From contig NZ_CP109162.1 in assembly GCF_035920445.1 (NCBI RefSeq), positions 124,001 through 188,000 of the forward strand: a DNA stretch of 64,000 nt. Reading direction: 5' to 3'. Position numbers and translations under genes: made by a program. This document shows positions 38,380-46,978 of the stretch, in pieces. Source of the stretch: Nocardia sp. NBC_01730 (lineage in GTDB: Bacteria; Actinomycetota; Actinomycetes; Mycobacteriales; Mycobacteriaceae). Every line of letters begins with the position of its first letter. Positions within the stretch are counted from its first letter, which is position 1. The notes under the pieces are model-generated. The model was not told the DNA's origin. It saw nothing but the letters and a program-made list of their open reading frames with translations, and did not search any database.

Positions 38380-39171
38380 TCACCGCACGGGGCAGGTGCC
38401 GGAGGACAACTGCGGAAGGCAGAGTTCGGCGATGTCGGAGATAAGCAACCCCGCCCCGAGCAGCAGCGCGCCCACCGCGATCGCAACGAACACCACCACC
38501 CACAGCAGTCCGGGCAGATGGGTGAGCCGGGCGAGCTGGTCGGCATCGGAGTCGACGTCGTGGTGCCGGGATCGCTGCTGCCGTGAGCGCCCGCGCTGGA
38601 GTTCGACCACCGGTCGCGCCCCGGCGAACAACAGGAACCAGGCGCCCAGATACGCGAAACCGGCTTGCAGCGTGTCGGTTCCGAACCACGACACGACGAA
38701 GACGACCGCTCCGAGACCGAGGACAGTAATGCCGCCGTAGATGTTCCTGATCTTGATCAGCAGCGCGGCGAGCAGCGCTATGGCGGTCCAGAGCATCAGC
38801 GTGATCCGGCTCGAGCCGAGTAACGCCGCGAACCCCACACCGAGCAGCGGCGGTGCCGGGTAGCCCGCCATCGTGGTAAGGACCATCCCGAGGCCGTATG
38901 GTTTTCCGCTCGACACCGTCAGACCCGAAGTGTCCGAATGCAATCTGATGCTGTTGAGCCTGCGGCCGGTCAGCAGCGCGACCAGGGCGTGGCCACCTTC
39001 ATGCGCGATGGTGACGATATTGCGGGTCAACCGCCAGATCGGGGTGTACACCACCAGCACGAGCGCGGCCACCGCGGCGGCGGCGACCAGCCACCACGGC
39101 GGCTGTGCTTGGGTTGTCGTCAGACGGTCGGCGATGGAGGCACCGCGCTCGACAAATTCGGCTCTATCCAC
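38380..39171 (-). CDS. M50-family membrane zinc metallopeptidase
   Basis: 263 aa. The zinc motif is in NIVTIAHEGGHALVALLTGR (HEGGH, an HExxH), next to a membrane segment, and five or six more hydrophobic segments follow. VSSGKPYGLGMVLTTMAGYPAPPLLG is characteristic of the M50B-like group (Peptidase_M50_2 pattern). Such proteins may cleave proteins within the membrane, but this subgroup has no known substrate. It stands alone; no anti-sigma factor is adjacent. Confidence 0.85.
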   Translation of the reverse strand: MDRAEFVERGASIADRLTTTQAQPPWWLVAAAAVAALVLVVYTPIWRLTRNIVTIAHEGGHALVALLTGRRLNSIRLHSDTSGLTVSSGKPYGLGMVLTTMAGYPAPPLLGVGFAALLGSSRITLMLWTAIALLAALLIKIRNIYGGITVLGLGAVVFVVSWFGTDTLQAGFAYLGAWFLLFAGARPVVELQRGRSRQQRSRHHDVDSDADQLARLTHLPGLLWVVVFVAIAVGALLLGAGLLISDIAELCLPQLSSGTCPVR

Positions 39172-39467
39172 CGCCGCACCTTAACCGCCATCGGAGGACC
39201 GCGCTCACGGCGTGCCTTCCTTGCGGCAACCAGCAGCCGAGACGGCGTCGTCGGCACGAATCGGCCTGAGTAGTCCGCCTCGGGTCGATCGATCGAGCCG
39301 TCACAGCTGTCGATGCTCATGCACAGCGGCGGTACGCTCCATGCGGGGAGACCAGTCGGGCAGCAGGCATCCATGCGCCCCGGCTCTAGTTCTCACTCCC
39401 GCTGAAGTACCGCGTGTGGCATTACCCGCCTGCGCGCGAGGGTCTCAGGATAGGGCGCACCGTCGCA

Positions 39468-41144
39468 CTAACCCTTGCGCAGCACGCCTTCGATATTGCC
39501 GATGAGGCCGGAGGTGCTGTAGGACACCGAACCGTCAGGCAGCAACTTGACGGTCGAGGTGGACCCGTTGTCCAAGCAGTCGGCGGCGCCGCCGGAAAGC
39601 CGCGCGACCAAGCCGATCTCGGTCTTGGCGGCGCTGGTCAAGGTTTCGGCGCGTTCGCAGCGGCTCGCGGACACCTTGCCGGTGTTCGACGACGAGGCGA
39701 CTTCTTCGCCGACTTTGCCGTCCCGGATGGTCAGCACGATGTCGAACGACGCAAAGCTGTCGCTGGCGACCCCTTTCCATTCGCCGACAAACGCTTTCGG
39801 CACCTTAGAGGAGGGAGAACCGCTGACCGTCCGTGTGCCCGTAGAATCCGTTACGGTTGACGGGGAGTAGCCATTGGTCGTCGCGCTGGAGCCGTTCGAG
39901 TCCTTGTTCCGCAGCTGGGTGCCGACAACGAACGAGGCAGCCGCGACCGCGATGCCGACTACGAGCGCCCCCGCGATCAACACGGCGCGGGCTGGGCGGC
40001 GTGGTGTCGACGCTGGTGCGGCAGATGATCCGAATGGAGCCGAACCTGGTTGCATGGGCTGATATGTCTGCTGTCCGCCGTGCTGGTGAGCAGACCCGGG
40101 CGGCGGGCCGGGTTGCCATCCCGGCGTCGGCCCCGACCTTCCGGCGTCGCCACCCTGCGGATATTGGTGGTGCGGTGGTGGCGTGGAGCGGACTACGGTA
40201 TCGGCGGTTCGCGCGGGATCCGGCGGCCCGGGTGTCGGGGACTCGGCCCGGTCGACCGGGCCGGAGTCCAGGTCGAGCAGCTCGACCGCACGCCTGCTGA
40301 CCTCCTCGAGCGCAGGGCCCGGGAGCCAGCCGCCGCGATCGGGAATGCCGAGCGCGGTCAGTTCGGCGAGCAGCTGGTCGAGGGTCGGGCGCGCCGCGAC
40401 ATCTTTGGTCAGGCAGGCTGCCAGCAGCGGCCGCAGCCGTTCCGGTACGTCATCGAGCTGCGGCTCCTCATACACCACCCGCCAGAGCAGCTGCACGGTC
40501 TCGCCGACGCCGAACGGCCCGTGGCCGGTCGCCGCGAATACCAACACCCCGCCGAGCGCGAAGATGTCTGCCGGCGAACCCACCGCATCGCCGGTCACCT
40601 GTTCCGGACACATGAACCCGGGTGAGCCGATGACCTTTCCGGTGGTGGTGAGCGCGCTGTCATCGACAGCGCGGGCGATGCCGAAATCGATCACCTTGGG
40701 ACCATCGAGAGCGAGGAGGACATTCGACGGTTTGAGGTCGCGGTGCACCACGCCTGCCCCATGCACCGCTGTCAGTGCCTCGACCAGCCCGTGCGCCAGC
40801 ACGAGTATCGAGTTCGCGGCAAACGGCCCGTATTTGTCGACCGCGTCGGCCAGCGAGAACCCGGCCACATAACCCGTGGCGAGCCACGGCGGATCGGCGT
40901 CCACGTCGGCGTCGAGCACCGGCGCGGTGAACCGGCCGCCGACCCGGCGTGCCGCGGTGACCTCGCGCCGGAAGCGCTCGCGGAATTCGGCATCGATCAT
41001 GTCCGGTCGGATGACCTTGACCGCGACAGTGCGCCCGCCCGCGTTCCGTCCCAGGTAGACCCGGCCCATGCCGCCCGCGCCGAGCACGCCGAGCAGCCGG
41101 TAGTCGCCGATCCGCGTCGGATCGTTCGCACCGAGCGGTTGCAT
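39468..41144 (-). CDS. Transmembrane serine/threonine protein kinase (Pkn)
   Basis: 558 aa from ATG 41144, with GAAGGGAG ten bases upstream; the ATG at 41195 would add 17 residues. The kinase domain has LGAGGMGRVYLGRN, VAVKVIR, VVHRDLKPSNVLL, KVIDFGIAR and SPADIFALGGVL. A Pro/Gly/Gln-rich linker follows, then one membrane segment (AVLIAGALVVGIAVAAASFVVG, about residues 385-406) and an outer domain of about 145 residues without PASTA repeats but with two cysteines (SASRCERAET and AADCLDNGS). The outer domain is not one I recognise. Confidence 0.92.
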   Translation of the reverse strand: MQPLGANDPTRIGDYRLLGVLGAGGMGRVYLGRNAGGRTVAVKVIRPDMIDAEFRERFRREVTAARRVGGRFTAPVLDADVDADPPWLATGYVAGFSLADAVDKYGPFAANSILVLAHGLVEALTAVHGAGVVHRDLKPSNVLLALDGPKVIDFGIARAVDDSALTTTGKVIGSPGFMCPEQVTGDAVGSPADIFALGGVLVFAATGHGPFGVGETVQLLWRVVYEEPQLDDVPERLRPLLAACLTKDVAARPTLDQLLAELTALGIPDRGGWLPGPALEEVSRRAVELLDLDSGPVDRAESPTPGPPDPARTADTVVRSTPPPHHQYPQGGDAGRSGPTPGWQPGPPPGSAHQHGGQQTYQPMQPGSAPFGSSAAPASTPRRPARAVLIAGALVVGIAVAAASFVVGTQLRNKDSNGSSATTNGYSPSTVTDSTGTRTVSGSPSSKVPKAFVGEWKGVASDSFASFDIVLTIRDGKVGEEVASSSNTGKVSASRCERAETLTSAAKTEIGLVARLSGGAADCLDNGSTSTVKLLPDGSVSYSTSGLIGNIEGVLRKG

Positions 41145-41231
41145 CGCGCAGCTGGCTCCCTTCGAATGGCGTCGAACATCCGAAAGGCTACTCACCGGGC
41201 CGGTTCGTGTCCGAATCGCCCGTAGCCGCCG

Positions 41232-42122
41232 TTAACCGGCCACGCTCGGCACCGGGGTAGGTAGGTCCCGCCGCGCCCGCTTGGCCAGCAGATACGCGGC
41301 GATGGCCGCGGGGATGTTCATCAGGACGCCGTACACCGCCCCTGGCACGGCCATGGTGTCGTTGCCAAGTACCGATGCGGCGACGGTGATCGCGATCGCC
41401 CCGTTGTGGACGCCGATCTCCATCGCCGAGGCGATCGCCTGGTCGGCGTCCACCTTGAACAACCGGGGTGCGAAGTAGCCGATGGTCAGGCTCACGACGG
41501 CGAACAGCAGACAGATCGAGGCCAGTGTGCCGATGTTCTCGGTGAGCGTGTCGAAGTTCTTGCCCACCGCGGCGGCGACCACCAGCGCGAGCACCACGAT
41601 GGACAGGATCTTCACGGTGCCGCGCATCCGCTCCGACCACGGCGTGAACCGTCGGTGCACCCACATCCCGATCACGACCGGCACCAGCACGATGACGAAG
41701 ACCTGGGCGAACTTGTCCGGTCGCAGCCCAAGCGATCCCTCGCCGTCCAGGAACAACGTGTGGGACAAGGCGACGACCAGCGGCATGGTGAACACCGCGA
41801 GCACCGAATTGATCGCGGTGAGCGTGATGTTCAGCGCCACGTTGCCCCCGGCGATGTGGCTGAACAGGTTGGCCGATGGTCCGCCGGGCGACGCGGCGAG
41901 CAGCATCATGCCGACCGCTAGCGCGCCGTCAAGGCCGAACAGGTAGATCAAGCCGAGGCAGCCCGCGGGCAACACGACCATCTGGCACACCAGCGCGATC
42001 ACCGCGGCCTTCGGAAACCGCAGCACCCGCGCGAAATCGTCCAGTGTCAGGGTCAATCCGAGCCCGAACATCACCAAGGCGAGGGCCAGCGGTAGAAGCA
42101 CCGCGAAAATCGTTGAACCCAT
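41232..42122 (-). CDS. Bile-acid:sodium symporter (BASS) family transporter
   Basis: 296 aa from ATG 42122, with GGAGAGGAG upstream. About nine or ten membrane segments are visible. The family pattern GLTLTLDDFARVLRFPKAAVIALVCQMVVLPAGCLGL and MMLLAASPGGPSANLFSHIAGGNVALNITLTAINSVLA holds the Na-binding region, and GVHNGAIAITVAAS corresponds to the C-terminal crossover helix. Bacterial members import organic acids such as pantoate, pyruvate or steroids with sodium. The substrate is undefined. Confidence 0.88.
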   Translation of the reverse strand: MGSTIFAVLLPLALALVMFGLGLTLTLDDFARVLRFPKAAVIALVCQMVVLPAGCLGLIYLFGLDGALAVGMMLLAASPGGPSANLFSHIAGGNVALNITLTAINSVLAVFTMPLVVALSHTLFLDGEGSLGLRPDKFAQVFVIVLVPVVIGMWVHRRFTPWSERMRGTVKILSIVVLALVVAAAVGKNFDTLTENIGTLASICLLFAVVSLTIGYFAPRLFKVDADQAIASAMEIGVHNGAIAITVAASVLGNDTMAVPGAVYGVLMNIPAAIAAYLLAKRARRDLPTPVPSVAG

Positions 42123-42159
42123 TCGGATCTCCTCTCCACCGAGTGGTCGACGCGATGCG

Positions 42160-42178
42160 GTCGACACCGGGTGTCGAC
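42160..42178. promoter_or_regulatory. 19-bp perfect palindrome upstream of BASS transporter
   Basis: GTCGACACC, one central base, then GGTGTCGAC, 38 bases upstream of the transporter start. Another GGTCGAC repeat lies at 42145-42151. A good candidate operator; it could also act as a terminator hairpin for the Gfo/Idh gene upstream. Confidence 0.5.
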
Positions 42179-42207
42179 GTTATCGAGTCGCGGTGGAGGC
42201 GGCCAGG

Positions 42208-43260
42208 TCAGGCGGTCACGGTCACACCCGTGTCCGCCGATTCCCGCGCCTTGGCCAGCAGACGCAGTGTGGTGACGGCGTCGCGCGGGTCGACCGGAAC
42301 GGGCGCGCCGTCGAGAAGCGCCGCGGCCATCGCGGAGTAGAACGCGGTGTAATCGCCCGGGGCGGTCGGTGTCGGCACAGTGTCCGGTTCGGCGCCCAGC
42401 AGCCCCCAATGTTCGGGCTCGACTGTGCCCCATGGCGCGCCGTCGCCGGGGCGGCGGCCGGACCGCAACGCGTCCTCCTGCGGGTCGAGTCCATAGCTGA
42501 CGTACCCGGACTCGGAGCCGAGCACCCGGAAACGCGGGCCGAGTTGGGGCGTCACGGCGCTCATCCACAGGTGCGAGCGGACGCCGGAAGTATGGGTGAG
42601 CGCGACGAAGGCATCGTCGTCGGCGCGCATACCCTCGCGTCGCCGATCCAGTTCGCAATACACCGAGTGCACCGGGCCGAACAGCGTCACGGCCTGGTCG
42701 ACCAGATGGCTGCCGAGGTCCAGGAGGATACCCGCGCCGTCCTCGTCGGAGCCGACCTCGCGCCAGCCGCCCGTCGACACCGGCCGCCAGCGTTCGAACC
42801 GCGACTCGAAGCGTCGTACCCGGCCGAGCTTCCCGGTCTCGACGAGCTCGCGCACGGTCTGGAAGTCACCATCCCAGCGCCGGTTCTGGAAGACCGACAG
42901 CGCGAGGCCGGACCGCTCGGCCTGCGCGACCACGGCCTCGGCGTCGGCCACCGAGACCGCGAACGGCTTGTCGACCACTACCGGCAGTCCCGCGTCGAGC
43001 GCTTGCGCGGCCAGCGGCGCGTGCGAGCGGTTGGGCGTGGCGACCACGACGAGATCGAGCCCCGCTGGTTCGGCGAAAAGATCGTCGGCGTGCGACACCA
43101 CACGCACTCCCGGGTGTTCGCGCCGCGCCTGTTCCGCGCGCTCCGCGGACGACGTGACCACCGCGGCCACCCGCATCCGGGGCTCGGCCGCGATGAATGG
43201 AGCATGGAAAATCGACCCGGCCAAGCCGTATCCGACAACGGCGACCTCGAGGCTGCGCAT
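42208..43260 (-). CDS. Gfo/Idh/MocA-family oxidoreductase
   Basis: 350 aa from ATG 43260. The N-terminal Rossmann fold reads VAVVGYGLAGSIFHAPFIAAEPRMRVAAVVT, followed by LVVVATPNRSHAPLAAQALDAGLPVVVDKPFAVS with the catalytic EKP-equivalent (DKP) lysine. The C-terminal domain includes SVFQNRRWDGDFQTVR and LLDLGSHLVDQAVTLFG. It oxidises or reduces a sugar or inositol-like compound with NAD(P). Same strand and 85 bases upstream of the BASS transporter, so they may act together. Confidence 0.9.
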   Translation of the reverse strand: MRSLEVAVVGYGLAGSIFHAPFIAAEPRMRVAAVVTSSAERAEQARREHPGVRVVSHADDLFAEPAGLDLVVVATPNRSHAPLAAQALDAGLPVVVDKPFAVSVADAEAVVAQAERSGLALSVFQNRRWDGDFQTVRELVETGKLGRVRRFESRFERWRPVSTGGWREVGSDEDGAGILLDLGSHLVDQAVTLFGPVHSVYCELDRRREGMRADDDAFVALTHTSGVRSHLWMSAVTPQLGPRFRVLGSESGYVSYGLDPQEDALRSGRRPGDGAPWGTVEPEHWGLLGAEPDTVPTPTAPGDYTAFYSAMAAALLDGAPVPVDPRDAVTTLRLLAKARESADTGVTVTA

Positions 43261-43269
43261 ACCCTGACG

Positions 43270-43430
43270 CTACCGCGACCGGACCCGCCGCGCCCGCCGA
43301 GATTCGGCCCGGACCACCGACGAGACCTGCAACTCGCGGAAGGCGACCGCGCGCCCGTCGCGCAGCTCCCACAGCACGCGCAGCGCACTCGCGATCCACG
43401 AGGAGCTCTTCGGGACGCGGCGCGCGCCCC
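43270..43430 (-). pseudogene. Possible HxlR-type regulator remnant
   Basis: About 50 codons reading SSSWIASALRVLWELRDGRAVAFRELQVSS resemble the recognition region of HxlR-family winged helices (usual pattern RWALRVLWELRDGPxxFRELQ). No start, and both sides of the motif are lost. The frame upstream is only the shadow of the response regulator. Probably a fragment. Confidence 0.3.
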
Positions 43431-43493
43431 GTACGAGCCGTGGCACGGCGGTTCCCGTCGGTCGCCGATCGCCTGTGAACGGTCCGCGGCGAC

Positions 43494-44165
43494 TCACCGC
43501 TGGGGCGCCGCGGAGTACTCCTGCTCGGGGCGGCCGGTGCTGCCGTAGCGCAGGCCCATGCGCACGGCGCCGCTGGTGACGAGGGTGGCCAGATAGCGCT
43601 GCGCGGTGGCGCGTGAGATGCCGATGGCGGTGGCAACCTCGCCCGCGGACAAGGGTACGCCCGCATCGACAATGGATTGCAGGACAAGGTCTTTGGTGGG
43701 TGAGCCGACCGCGGCCGGGGTGCTGGCGGCGGCCGCGGGCCGCAGGGCATGGAGCGCGGCGGACACCCGAGCGTTGTCGACCTGCGGCACCGCAAGGATG
43801 CGGCGGTAGCGGGCGTAGGCGGCCAGCCGGGCGGCCAGGTCGGTATGCGGGAACGGTTTCACGAGGTAGGCCAGTGCGCCCGCCGCGATGGCCGCCCGCA
43901 CGGTGTCGCTCTCGGTGGACGCGGTGAGAATCATGGCGTCGCACAAGATCTCGCGAACGAAGTCGATGCCGGAACCGTCCGGAAGGTAGACGTCGACCAG
44001 CGCGAGATCGATCGGCCCCGCCGCGACGAGTTCCCGCGCGGTGGCGAGGGTGTTGGCCGTGCCCGCGATGGTGAAACCCGCGATGGAGTCGACGATTCCG
44101 GCATGCAGATTCGCCACCCGGAAGTCATCGTCGACGACGAGAACATTCAGATCTGCTGCGGCCAT
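43494..44165 (-). CDS. Response regulator, CitB/DctR type
   Basis: 223 aa. The receiver domain has NVLVVDDDFRVANLHAGIV with the acidic pair, LALVDVYLPDGSG with the phosphorylated aspartate (about D58), ILTAST and YLVKPF. The C-terminal helix-turn-helix (LSAGEVATAIGISRATAQRYLATLVTSGAVRMGLRYGSTGRPE) is typical of regulators paired with CitA/DcuS kinases. Its first 19 bases overlap the kinase gene, so translation is coupled. Likely activates the divergent ABC importer, by context. Confidence 0.92.
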   Translation of the reverse strand: MAAADLNVLVVDDDFRVANLHAGIVDSIAGFTIAGTANTLATARELVAAGPIDLALVDVYLPDGSGIDFVREILCDAMILTASTESDTVRAAIAAGALAYLVKPFPHTDLAARLAAYARYRRILAVPQVDNARVSAALHALRPAAAASTPAAVGSPTKDLVLQSIVDAGVPLSAGEVATAIGISRATAQRYLATLVTSGAVRMGLRYGSTGRPEQEYSAAPQR

Positions 44166-45835
44166 GGCACCTCGCTGTCGACGAGCACTCCGGGCATGCG
44201 AGCGATGAACTCGGCGCCGGTGAGCGGTGGTTCGCCGCCACCAGCGCTGGACAGGCGCACGTCGCCGCCGTGAGCGCGCGCGATCTGGCGGATCAGGGCC
44301 AGGCCGACACCACGTCCACCAGGGACACCGTGGTCCTCCCTGGTCGAGGTCCCCTCGGTGAAGAGTGAATCGACCAGCTCGGGGGCGACACCGTCACCGC
44401 TGTCGGCGACGGTGATGTGCAATGTCGAATCCTCCTGTACCAATTCGACTTCCACCTGCGGCACCGGACGGTCGGAGGCGCGGACCGCCTCTATCGCGTT
44501 GTCGAGTAGGTTGCCGAGGACTGTCGTCACGTCCACGGGATCGGCGAGGCTGCCCTCCACCCAGGTGTTCGGACCGAGCACGAGTTCGACGCCGCTCTCC
44601 CTGGCGTGCGCGGCTTTGGCGGCCAGGAACGCCTGGAGGTAGGCGTCGTGAATGGCGTCGATGCCCGGTGTCGCGGCGCCGAGCGGTCCAGCGCCGATCA
44701 GCTCGTCGATCGATCGCGACGCCTCATCGACGCGTCCGCTGTGCAGCAGGCCGCTGATCAGATGCATCTTGTTGGAGAACTCGTGCCGCTGCGCGCGCAG
44801 CACCGTGCTCATCGACTGCACGGCGTCGAGTTGCCTGGTCAGCGACTCCACGTCGGTGCGGTCGCGCACGGTGAGCACCGCGCCGAGATTGCGCCCGTCG
44901 CGGCTGACCCGCCGCGCGGAGACGACGACGATATGCGAACCAACCGTCGCCGAAGCGGGTTGTTCGTCCAGGCCGCGAAACACTTCCAGGACGCGGGGGG
45001 TCAAGCCGACCTCGTCCACCGGTCGCCCGATGTCCGGTCCGATGCCGAGCAGCCTGCGCGCCTCGTCGTTGACGAACGTCGTACGCCAGGACGAATCCAC
45101 GGCGAGCACCCCGCGGCCGATGCCGTGCAGCACCGCGGCCTGGCCGCGCACGAGCTCGGCGAGTTCGCCCGGCTCGAGCCCGAGCGTCAGCCCGCGCCAG
45201 CGCCGGGCGAGCAGGATCGAACCGGCGATGCCGACCAGCAGCGCGGCACCGACCAGCATGCCCGCGGTGCGCAGATCGTCCAGCAACTGATCGTGCACCG
45301 CGTCGGTAGCGATGCCGACACTCACCGCGCCCACGATACGCCCCGAATCAGGTTCCAGCACAGGAACTTTCGCCCGCACCGAGTCGCCGAGTGTGCCGCG
45401 TTCCTCATCGATCACCTCCCGGCCGGCGAGCGCTTCGGACGGGTCGGTGCTGACGTGCTCGGTGAGCCGGGTCTGGTCCGGATGCGCGAGGCGGATGCCC
45501 GCATCGTCGGTGATCACCACGAACAGCGCCTCGTTCCGCTGCGTCGCGTCGACCGCGATCCGCTCCAGCGGACCCGCGGCGAGCTCCCTGTGCAGGTCCG
45601 GGTCGGCGGTAACCACGCCGGGCGCGTACCTGCTCACCTCACCGCGCACCACCGGGTCGGCCGCGACGGTGCGGGCGATGGCCAGCGCGCGCTGCCCGTA
45701 GGCGTCGCGCAGCCGCTGATCGGTGAGGTAGCCGAACACCGCGAACGCGACACCGAGCGTCAGCGTGACGACCACGATCTGCAACAGCAGAACCTGGGTC
45801 CGCAACCGCACGGCCCGTACGCGCTCAGTGGCCAT
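44147..45835 (-). CDS. Sensor histidine kinase, CitA/DcuS type
   Basis: 562 aa from ATG 45835. The frame stays open upstream through the 66-bp repeat, but no usable start lies there near the conserved N-terminus. TM1 is QVLLLQIVVVTLTLGVAFAVFGYL; an extracytoplasmic sensor of about 130 residues follows, with the PAS-like VSVGIATD strand; TM2 is MLVGAALLVGIAGSILLA. A cytoplasmic PAS leads to the H-box AQRHEFSNKMHLISGLLHSG and the ATPase with NLLDNAIEA and GGRGVGLALIRQ. These kinases sense citrate, malate, fumarate or related di/tricarboxylates outside the membrane. Confidence 0.93.
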   Translation of the reverse strand: MATERVRAVRLRTQVLLLQIVVVTLTLGVAFAVFGYLTDQRLRDAYGQRALAIARTVAADPVVRGEVSRYAPGVVTADPDLHRELAAGPLERIAVDATQRNEALFVVITDDAGIRLAHPDQTRLTEHVSTDPSEALAGREVIDEERGTLGDSVRAKVPVLEPDSGRIVGAVSVGIATDAVHDQLLDDLRTAGMLVGAALLVGIAGSILLARRWRGLTLGLEPGELAELVRGQAAVLHGIGRGVLAVDSSWRTTFVNDEARRLLGIGPDIGRPVDEVGLTPRVLEVFRGLDEQPASATVGSHIVVVSARRVSRDGRNLGAVLTVRDRTDVESLTRQLDAVQSMSTVLRAQRHEFSNKMHLISGLLHSGRVDEASRSIDELIGAGPLGAATPGIDAIHDAYLQAFLAAKAAHARESGVELVLGPNTWVEGSLADPVDVTTVLGNLLDNAIEAVRASDRPVPQVEVELVQEDSTLHITVADSGDGVAPELVDSLFTEGTSTREDHGVPGGRGVGLALIRQIARAHGGDVRLSSAGGGEPPLTGAEFIARMPGVLVDSEVPWPQQI

Positions 45836-45859
45836 GGCCGCAGCATAGGCGGCTGTCCG

Positions 45860-46024
45860 CCTTCGCTCGACCCGGCGCGGTCTGGGGCGGACTCCGTCCG
45901 GCTGCGCCTGTTGTGCGGCGTCTCGCCTTCGCTCGACCTGGCGCGGTCTGGGGCGGACTCCGTCCGGCTGCGCCTGTTGTGCGGCGTCTCGCCTTCGCTC
46001 GGTCCGGCGCGGTTTGGGGCGGAC
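45860..46024. repeat. 66-bp direct tandem repeat, 2.5 copies
   Basis: Units at 45860-45925 and 45926-45991 are nearly identical (one or two differences), and 45992-46024 repeats the first half. Each unit starts CCTTCGCTCG, contains GGGGCGGACTCCGTCCGGCTG (a small CGGAC-TCC-GTCCG hairpin) and ends TTGTGCGGCGTCTCG. It fills the gap between the kinase and the divergent importer. The unit length is a multiple of three, so it leaves all frames open; no protein is inferred from it. Confidence 0.9.
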
Positions 46025-46171
46025 GAAGCCCGTCGGACCACTCCACGCGGCGTGAGCAGAATGCGCAAAACCTGCGAATCCCGTGTTTGTGGCGGTTGTG
46101 CGCACAAGCTCCGAAGTGTGACCCGAGACACGTACGTTCGCCCTATCCCGATCTCGCAGGAGTAGGAAGCA

Positions 46172-46978
46172 ATGATAGAACCACTGATCGAGCTGCGGAG
46201 TGCGACGAAGCGCTTCCCCGGCACCGGCGGCGGCATCCACACCGCCGTGCGGAACCTGAACCTGGAGGTGCGCCCCGGCGAATTCGTCGCCGTCGTCGGC
46301 CCGACCGGGTGCGGCAAGTCCACCACGCTCTCCCTGGTGTCCGGCCTGGAACCGGCCTCGGCCGGACAGACGCTGGTGTATGGCAAGGACGTGCACGGCA
46401 TCCCCGACGGCATCGGCTACATGTTCCAGCAGGACGCGGTGCTGCCGTGGAAGAGCGTGCTGGACAACGTCGCGCTCGGCCCGCGCCTGCGTGGCGCGTC
46501 GAAATCCGAGGCGCGGGCGAAGGCGTCGGCGTGGGTGCGAAAGGTGGGCTTGGCCGGGTTCGAGGGCTACTACCCGCACCAGCTTTCCGGCGGCATGCGC
46601 AAGCGTGTCGCGCTGGCTCAGACACTGGTCAATGGTCCAAAAATCCTGTTGATGGACGAGCCGTTCAGCGCGCTGGACGTGCAGACCCGCCAGCTCATGC
46701 AGGACGAGCTCTTGCGGGTCTGGGCGGGTACCGGCGCCGCGGTCATCTTCGTCACCCACGACTTGGAGGAGGCGATCGTGCTCGCCGACCGGGTGGTCGT
46801 CATGACCGCGAGCCCGGCCACCGTCTGCGGCGACTTCACCGTGGGGCTCGAGCGGCCGCGCAGCGTCGAGGACGTGCGACTGACCACCGAGTTCCGCGAC
46901 ATCTACAAAGAAATCTGGGAAACGCTGCGCGACCAGGTCGAGGCGGCTCGAGCGAAGGGAGCCTCCCGTGTCGCATGA
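46172..46978 (+). CDS. ABC importer ATPase (SsuB/TauB type)
   Basis: 268 aa from ATG 46172 with AGGAGTAGGAAGC upstream. Walker A is VVGPTGCGKSTTLSLVSGL, the Q-loop FQQDAVLPWKSVLDNV, the signature HQLSGGMRKRVALAQTL, Walker B ILLMDEPFSALD and the switch FVTHDLEEAI. It drives uptake through the permease encoded next, whose gene overlaps it by 11 bases. Members import sulfonates, nitrate, taurine or thiamine precursors; the particular substrate is not fixed by the ATPase. Confidence 0.93.
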   Translation: MIEPLIELRSATKRFPGTGGGIHTAVRNLNLEVRPGEFVAVVGPTGCGKSTTLSLVSGLEPASAGQTLVYGKDVHGIPDGIGYMFQQDAVLPWKSVLDNVALGPRLRGASKSEARAKASAWVRKVGLAGFEGYYPHQLSGGMRKRVALAQTLVNGPKILLMDEPFSALDVQTRQLMQDELLRVWAGTGAAVIFVTHDLEEAIVLADRVVVMTASPATVCGDFTVGLERPRSVEDVRLTTEFRDIYKEIWETLRDQVEAARAKGASRVA

